A stretch of 20,001 nucleotides of DNA from Paulinella micropora (Eukaryota; Cercozoa; Imbricatea; Euglyphida). The stretch is taken from NCBI GenBank assembly GCA_009731375.1, contig BJOX01000119.1, positions 726,292-746,292 of the forward strand, given 5' to 3'. A program made the translations under genes and the position numbers. The notes beneath the pieces were generated by a model, which was not told the DNA's origin, searched no databases, and worked only from the letters and a program-made list of their open reading frames with translations. This document shows positions 14,748 through 20,001 of the stretch, in pieces (position 1 is the first letter of the stretch; each line of letters opens with the position of its first letter).

Positions 14748-17388
14748 ATGTCACGCCTGTGTACGAATCTCCCCGCCAACAGCTATTGGACCATAACCCA
14801 CAAGGAGCGCGAGTTTCTCCAAAGCGTTAGTACACTATGCGAAGACTCGCCCGGCAAGTTCATGCGGCTGCGCAACCACAAGACCTTGCGCGAGGGCGCG
14901 CGGGCCGATGTCCTCAGCGTCGAACAGCCCATCCCCGGGGGCGACTTCGCGCAGGTGTCGTGCAAGAACTTCGTGGGCGCCGCACGCGGCAGGAGCAAGG
15001 ACTTCGTGCTCCACCCGTCGTTGCTGGCGCGGTCGCCCACGGCGAACGTGCTGGTCACCGAAGGCCTGTCGCTGCAGGAGTACGGGCTGGCGTCGACCCA
15101 GCTGACCTCGAAGCGGGGCAGGGCCCCCCGCGTGGTGCTGCGCGCAACCCTGCAGAGCCACTTCGTGTCGTGGTCGGAACGCGAACCCGTGCTGCCCGAA
15201 CGAACGACCGAGTTCACCAAGGGCTCGGCGGAGGGCGCGTCGCTGCTGGCGGACCACCTGCACACCATGGCGCTGCTGCGGCTGTGCCTGGCGCGCTACT
15301 CGGTGTGCCGCCAGGTGGTCAAGAACACGTTTGTGGTGAACCTGGCGGACAAGGCCGACGAAACCTTGGGCGAGAAATCAGCGGGGCCGCTGATGGCGTG
15401 GCTGGAACACTGCGTACGCGCCGGCCTGGTGAGCACCAGCGTCCCGGCGCTGGTGCAAGGTTTGTTGACTTGCTCGCACAAGGCCCGCATGGGCGCCAAG
15501 TCCGACAACCGCCGGTACGTGGCGGTGGACCCCAAGTCCGAGGGCACGAACAAGAGCTTGCCGCGCTCGCTCAACTTTTTCCCGACGGGTTTCTACGTGC
15601 TGAACACCGTGTACCTGGCTACCGACGGCGAAATGACGTTCGTCGACTGGCTGCAGCGCGAGGCCAGGAGCGAGGGCCAGCTTTGTCTGGTGCTGGAGTC
15701 GGTGCTTTCGCTAGTTTCGCGCCTGTGCGACGCCCTGGCCGTGTTCGACCCCAACGAGAAGTACTTCTTCGATCAGGGCGGGAGGCAGTCCCCCCTCCGC
15801 AAGCCGGAGACCATGAACGGCCTGAACGGTTGCGTCACGTGCACGTTCGTCAGCGCGCACAACCTCGTGCTGGTGTTCGCGGTAGACGCGCACCGGCTGG
15901 TCTGCGAAAGGATGCACACCGCCGGCCGGCACAAGTGCACGCAGAAGTCCTGTGACGTCGGCGACGAGTACCCGCTGGCGCTGCTGGACACGGAGAAAAT
16001 GTTCATCGGCCCGCTGCCGCCGGCAGAAGCGAAGAAACGCCTGCACCTCATGGAGAACAACCGGGTGGTCAAGGGCGCGCAGTACTTTAGCAAGAAGGGC
16101 AGCGAAGACTTCTCGCCCGAAGTGTTAGAGAAGCTCAGGGGCGCCCTGCAGGCGGACCCGCTGAGGGAGCTCCCGGCCACGCAAAAGATGTTCACGAAGC
16201 TGCGGGACTCGGTGGACAAGCGCCTGCGCGCTGGTGAACAGAAGCAGGCCGGCAGCCAGAAGAAGAAGCAGCAGCCGGACAATGGCGAGCCAGCGCCGCG
16301 GGCCGCGCTGTACCCCCAAGCAGACTTCCGGGTCGGGGAGCTCTGCAAGCGCTACGCCTGCCTGGCGGGGCCCTCGCACGGCGGGCACGGCCTTTCGCCG
16401 CACTTCCGGTCCGTGCAGCTGCTACTGTTTGCGTCGTCGTGCTACACGCTGGAGGAGCCCTTCTCGGCGCTCCGGCGGCTGCTGGTACACAGGCTGTCCC
16501 GGTGGCTGGGGCTGCGCCCTGGGGGTCTTGTTGTACCTAGAAGAGGACGAGGTGTGCAGTCTGCACGGGCTGACCACGGAGGAGATCTGCTCGGCCAGCC
16601 CCTCGGCGTTGGCCATGCTAGAAGAACAGTGTACTGTCGCACACGGCGGCTGGGCGCCGGACCGCCGCCAGCACCCGGTGCTGAGGCTGCTGGATGTCGT
16701 GGCCGAGCACCCCCTGTGGGGCGACGTGGACCGCCAAACGAGTGATCAGTGGGCGGGGGCCTGCGTCGAGCTGTACCGCCGCAGGCTCAAGCCCGTCCAT
16801 GACCTGTTGCAGGAACCCGGACAAACGCAGATCGAGAGGGCCCTCACGTACTTACAAAACATCTGCGCCAGGGCGGGCCGGCCCGTGACTATAGCGCCGA
16901 CGCAGAAGCTGAGCCAGGAGCTCCTGGGCCTCGTCGGTGAAAAGCTGCGGCTCGGCGTGCCGGGGACCGTGCACGCCGGGGGCGATTTCCTGTACGTGCC
17001 TGCGCCGGACTATGCGGCCCCCCACTACGAAGTTTGCGCGTTTGAAGCGCCCAAGAACAGGCTGCACGGCCTGGCGGCGCACTGGAACTCGGCGTGCGTG
17101 GACGAGCTGGCGGGGCTGTCTACGCCGTCGTCCGCGCCCTTGCCCACGGCCTTCTTGAGCCTCAAGCGAGAATTCAGGGGGCAGGAGAGCGCGCCCGGGC
17201 GCGCGCCCGGGGGGGAGGCCACGAATGGCCTGTACGTAGAGGGCGACTGGGTGTGCCAGCTCCCGCCCAGTCGCGCCGCTGCGGGCCCCGCCACGCCTTT
17301 CCAGGACGAGGACGATTTGTCCGAATCTTTGCTGTCCCCTAGTGCAGAGTCGGACCAGGTTGCTACTCGTAATCCTCCGCCAGGCTAG
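14748..17388 (+). CDS. Orphan protein of about 880 residues with an apparent +1 frame break near 16508-16525
   Basis: ATG 14748 (MSRLCTNL) is the first ATG; upstream in-frame sequence has only TTG. The frame is clean to about 16520 (some 590 residues), after which the coding character moves to the next frame (VLLYLEEDEVCSLHGL) and runs to TAG 17388. The switch lies by GGGG and GGGGG tracts, so one surplus G is the likeliest cause; two genes or a programmed shift are alternatives. The first part has Cys/His-rich patches (MHTAGRHKCTQKSCDVGDEY), a strand-rich NFFPTGFYVLNTVYL segment, and a Lys-rich linker (KQAGSQKKKQQPDNG). The second is helical, then ends in a Ser/acidic tail (DEDDLSESLL). No signal peptide or membrane span is seen, so it is probably intracellular or internal to a particle. 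I recognise no family. Its size, GC-rich third positions and clean frame make it certainly coding. Confidence 0.7.
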
Positions 17389-17484
17389 CCACGTTGTTTT
17401 TTCTTGGTTGATTAAAAGAAATTTGGTGCTAACACTTTGAAAAAAACATGCCGCTATAGTTTTTCCCTTTTTTTTACTCGAATT
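17389..17484. terminator. Short convergent 3' spacer
   Basis: Only 96 bases separate two stop codons. The left half is T/A-rich (GTTGTTTTTTCTTGG, TTAAAAGAAATTTGG) and the right contains T8. Both genes must end their transcripts here or overlap; a poly-T-linked signal serving both strands is plausible but unproven. Confidence 0.3.
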
Positions 17485-19677
17485 TTAATACGCGGCCTGC
17501 CTCTCTCTCTCTCTTCTCGTCCCCTGGAGCGTAAAAAGCTCGTCACTAGGCCGGCTGGCACAGTCTTCGAAAGCGTTAGCTGTCTTCTTCTTGGTAGTCT
17601 TTTTTCTAGCTACGAACCAGGCCAGGAGGCACAGAGCAAGTAACAGGCACACGCCCAGAATCTCCAGGCCGAGCCGCCGCCGCGGCCGCGCCTGTGCCGC
17701 GGCCTGTTGTAGCAATTGGCTGGCGTCGCGCGCCAGGAACACCCTGCGACGGGCGCTGGCGGCGGCGTTCGTCGCCAGCATCCGTCGCCGGCGGGGTAGT
17801 TGCAACGCAAGGTCTACGCGCAGCACTAGCCAGAGCGTAGAGTTCGGCCACTGCCAGCTGATGTTAACAAAGGGATCGTCCAAACAAAAGCGCGTGCAGG
17901 CAACGGACGGTTNNNNNNNNNNCAACAAAAGGATCGTCCAAACAAAAGCGCGTGCATGCAACGGACGGTTGCGTGTCGTTGACCCAGCCGGCCGCCGAGG
18001 CCAGCAGAACGGCGGGGTCGCCGGCATTCTCCTCCCAGACCTGCAGCCAGAACTGCGCGGGCGTGATTTGATAAGCGCTCTCGGAACGTGCCAGCCAACA
18101 GGTACGCCCGAACAAGTTATTCGGGCCTAGTGCTAGGGTCTGGGGCAGCTGGGCTGGCGCACAGCCAGAAACATTGCCATCAGCAAGCGAGAGAGACAAG
18201 TTAGCCTCGTTAAGCCAGACCAGCGAGCACCAGTTCTGGGGTTGGAAGGCGAATTCCACGTTGGCCGTACCGCTCTCGGTGCTGTTCTGGTTATCGTAAC
18301 CCAGCAAATAGCGCAGGGTCGAGGCCCCGCCCGCACAGGCCAGGAGCCTGGCGCGGCTGGTCCAGCGCTGAGTGCAACTGGCGACGTCGGGCCGGCACAG
18401 CCCTGCGGTCGCTAGATCTCCCCTGCCCCAGAAGAGCCCATCGCCCGGCGCTGGATCCAGCGGCCAGGGCCAGAGAGAAGTGTGGAAGCCGGTGAGAAAT
18501 TCTATCGTGCTCCAGATCTCGTTGCTTGCAATGTCTACCCCCCAAGATGTAATTAAGGCATCGGCCCCGGTTGCGGTGTAGTTCAGGGCCGAGAACGGTA
18601 TGTCAATGGTGAGGGAAGCCTCGTTGGTACAGCTCGAACGTAGCAGCAGCACGAGCGCACCACAATCCCTACAACTGCAAGTCAGGCCTACCGTTGCTTG
18701 CCAGACAGTGCCGAAAAACAACCGGTCGGTTCCGAGCTTTGGATAGCTACGATGCTGTTGTTGGTGCAATTAGTTGGTTGCACCAGAACTGCGTTCAGCG
18801 TACCCCAGGGCTGGGGCACCGACACTAAGAGTCGCAGGGAGACGAAGGGGGCTGCTATCCGCACGCTCGTACTCTCCAGCCATGGCGAGGGCCAGGCCGC
18901 GTTCGGCAGGGTTTCGTCGGCGGGCCCCGGCACGGGGCCGCACTGGCTGCTGTTGTAACCGTCAACGGGCGCTGTGCAAACAGCCGGGATTGCGGACGGG
19001 GACGCCGAAATTGAAGTGGACACCGGAGGAGGGGAGGTGGAACCCGAAGGCGAGGTGGACACCGAAAGTGAAGTGGACCCCGAAGGCGAGGTGGACACCG
19101 AAAGTGAAGTGGACCTCGAAGGCGAGGTGGACACCGAAAGTGAAGTGGACCCCGAAGGCGAGGTGGACACCGAAAGTGAAGTGGACCTCGAAGGCGAGGT
19201 GGACACCGAAAGTGAAGTGGACCCCGAAGGCGAGGTGGACACCGAAAGTGAAGTGGACCCCGAAGGCGAGGTGGACACCGAAAGTGAAGTGGACCTCGAA
19301 GGCGAGGTGGACACCGAAGGCGAGGTGGACACCGAAAGTGAGGTGGACCTCGAAGGCGAGGTGGACACCGAAAGTGAAGTGGACCCCGAAGGAGAAATGG
19401 ACACAGGAGGCGAGGTGGACACTGAAGGTGAGGCCCGCGCCGAAAGTGACGTGGACACCGAAGGTGAGGCCCGCGCCGTGGGCGTAGCCGGCGGGGACGC
19501 AGACCAAGTAGTTTGCAGGGGAGCGGGCGATGCCTTGGGTTTGTAAAGTCGGCTACTCTGGTGTCGTAAACGTGCCGCGCATGCAAACGTGCACGAACGG
19601 AAGGCGCACACCCGTGTTGCTAGTAACCAGAGCGCAAAGGAGATTCTCCAGAACCAAGTAAAGCGTAGCTTAGACAT
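17485..19677 (-). CDS. Type I membrane glycoprotein with mucin-like repeats; broken by a frameshift and a duplicated gap flank
   Basis: ATG 19677 (MSKLRFTWFW) opens a signal peptide ending near CAF. A Ser/Thr/Pro segment follows, dominated by 12-residue SPSGSTSLSVST-type repeats, then a Cys-rich ectodomain with many N-glycosylation sequons (NSS, NCT, NYT, NLS, NVS, NDT, NIS, NST). Near the C-terminus (about 17608-17667) a single membrane span, ILGVCLLLALCLLAWFVA, is followed by a basic stop-transfer RKKTTKKK and a short tail ending at TAA 17485. Three frames are involved. The first ends at 18688, with the change at A5 18714-18718 (T5 on the coding strand). The second meets the third at the 10-N gap 17913-17922, whose flanks are copies. 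The whole would be about 710 residues. No family is recognised; surface display and attachment are inferred from architecture. Confidence 0.72.
17866..17970. repeat. 47-bp duplicated flanks around a 10-N gap (overlapping contig ends)
   Basis: Bases 17866-17912 and 17924-17970 are the same 47-base sequence with two mismatches, separated by ten Ns and one base. The offset between copies is 58 bases (one modulo three), exactly the frame change between the two halves of the glycoprotein gene. This is best explained as one sequence represented twice. Confidence 0.88.
17913..17922. other. Assembly gap (10 N), probably artificial
   Basis: Ten Ns between duplicated flanks inside the glycoprotein gene; probably no sequence is missing. 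Confidence 0.85.
19020..19440 (-). repeat. 36-bp tandem repeat coding for the mucin-like segment
   Basis: About eleven units built from two 18-base halves (plus strand GAAGGCGAGGTGGACACC and GAAAGTGAAGTGGACCCC). The last triplet of the second half alternates between CCC and CTC, giving Gly or Arg in the protein. The edges are degenerate. Confidence 0.92.
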
Positions 19678-20001
19678 TACCAAGCCCTTTGCGTGTAAAG
19701 CATAACACCAGGAACGAGTGTTTGGGAGGGTGGAGGAGAAAGGGTTTTGTGTCCCAAGAAAAAGAAAGGCCAGGGAAAAGGTAATCAAGAAATAGCAGGC
19801 AACGCTTGAGAGGCTAAGATTGCTCCCACCCCTGACTACAATTTGTTTGCCTTTAATGTTTTTGGTCTCATTGTTCTTTACTGTGCACAAAGACAGATTT
19901 TGGTTGTCGGTTTCGGTAACATTCGTTTGTGCTCTCCTAGAGCCCTCCCGCGCAAACAACCTCTTTTTTTCACCAACCTTCCTCCCTTCCATCCCCTCCC
20001 C
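19678..20001. promoter_or_regulatory. Upstream region of the glycoprotein gene
   Basis: The frame upstream of ATG 19677 stays open to 19992 but has weak coding character and no likely start other than 19992. I treat it as leader and promoter. It is A/T-richer than the genes, with CTTTACACGCAAAGGGC close to the start on the coding strand. No other gene is seen at this edge. Confidence 0.35.

Noticed and set aside
14837-15955. 372-residue plus-strand frame inside the orphan gene
   Set aside because: Arg/Gly/Ala-rich shadow in another frame of a GC-rich gene. The orphan frame itself has balanced amino-acid use.
17866-17970. Biological tandem duplication in the glycoprotein gene
   Set aside because: The copies abut a 10-N scaffold gap and their offset exactly explains the frame break, so overlapping contig ends are the simpler account.

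Overview
The window looks like part of a large double-stranded DNA virus genome of a eukaryotic host, or a virus-derived or very compact protist region. Coding blocks are long, intronless as far as can be seen, clearly GC-rich, on both strands and closely packed. Convergent pairs nearly touch or overlap, and the spacers are AT-rich or filled with homopolymers. No bacterial-type promoters, ribosome sites or operons are apparent. The best taxonomic clue is a divergent histone H4-like protein with an acidic tail at the left edge. No capsid, polymerase or packaging-ATPase gene is visible, so 'virus' is an inference. The sequence is a draft: seven runs of N, several frame breaks beside homopolymers, and at least one gap whose two flanks repeat each other.

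Left part (1-3.3 kb): the C-terminal part of the H4-like protein (+), a four-membrane-segment protein (-) with a probable frame break, and the N-terminal part of a small CxxC...CxxC protein (-) that runs into a gap. Between them lie (AG)20, C17, A42 and other low-complexity tracts. From 3.6 to 5.0 kb is a strongly strand-asymmetric A/C-rich tandem-repeat field with nested periods of 30, 10, 211 and 12 bp. From 5.0 to 5.6 kb nothing is recognised. From 5.6 to 6.2 kb there are fragments of a broken minus-strand gene.

Middle (6.6-10.6 kb): a large minus-strand reading frame of unknown function interrupted by one in-frame TGA and running into a gap, then a roughly 394-residue minus-strand protein with ankyrin-like helical pairs and an acidic tail.

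Right part (11.1-19.7 kb): a cell-surface or virion-surface island. A 939-residue secreted protein has a PKD-like WGD domain, BspA-type repeats and a long Ser/Thr/Pro stalk. A truncated, inverted paralogue of its N-terminal domain overlaps its 3' end tail-to-tail. An orphan of about 880 residues (+) follows, with one frame break. Last is a type I membrane glycoprotein (-) with a signal peptide, a 36-bp-repeat mucin-like segment, a Cys- and N-glycosylation-rich ectodomain, one membrane span and a basic tail, broken by a frameshift and by a duplicated contig end.

Three secreted or anchored proteins with signal peptides, two of them with O-glycosylation-type stalks, suggest a region devoted to the particle or cell surface. 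The histone-like protein suggests DNA compaction. Functional links between the two groups are inference.
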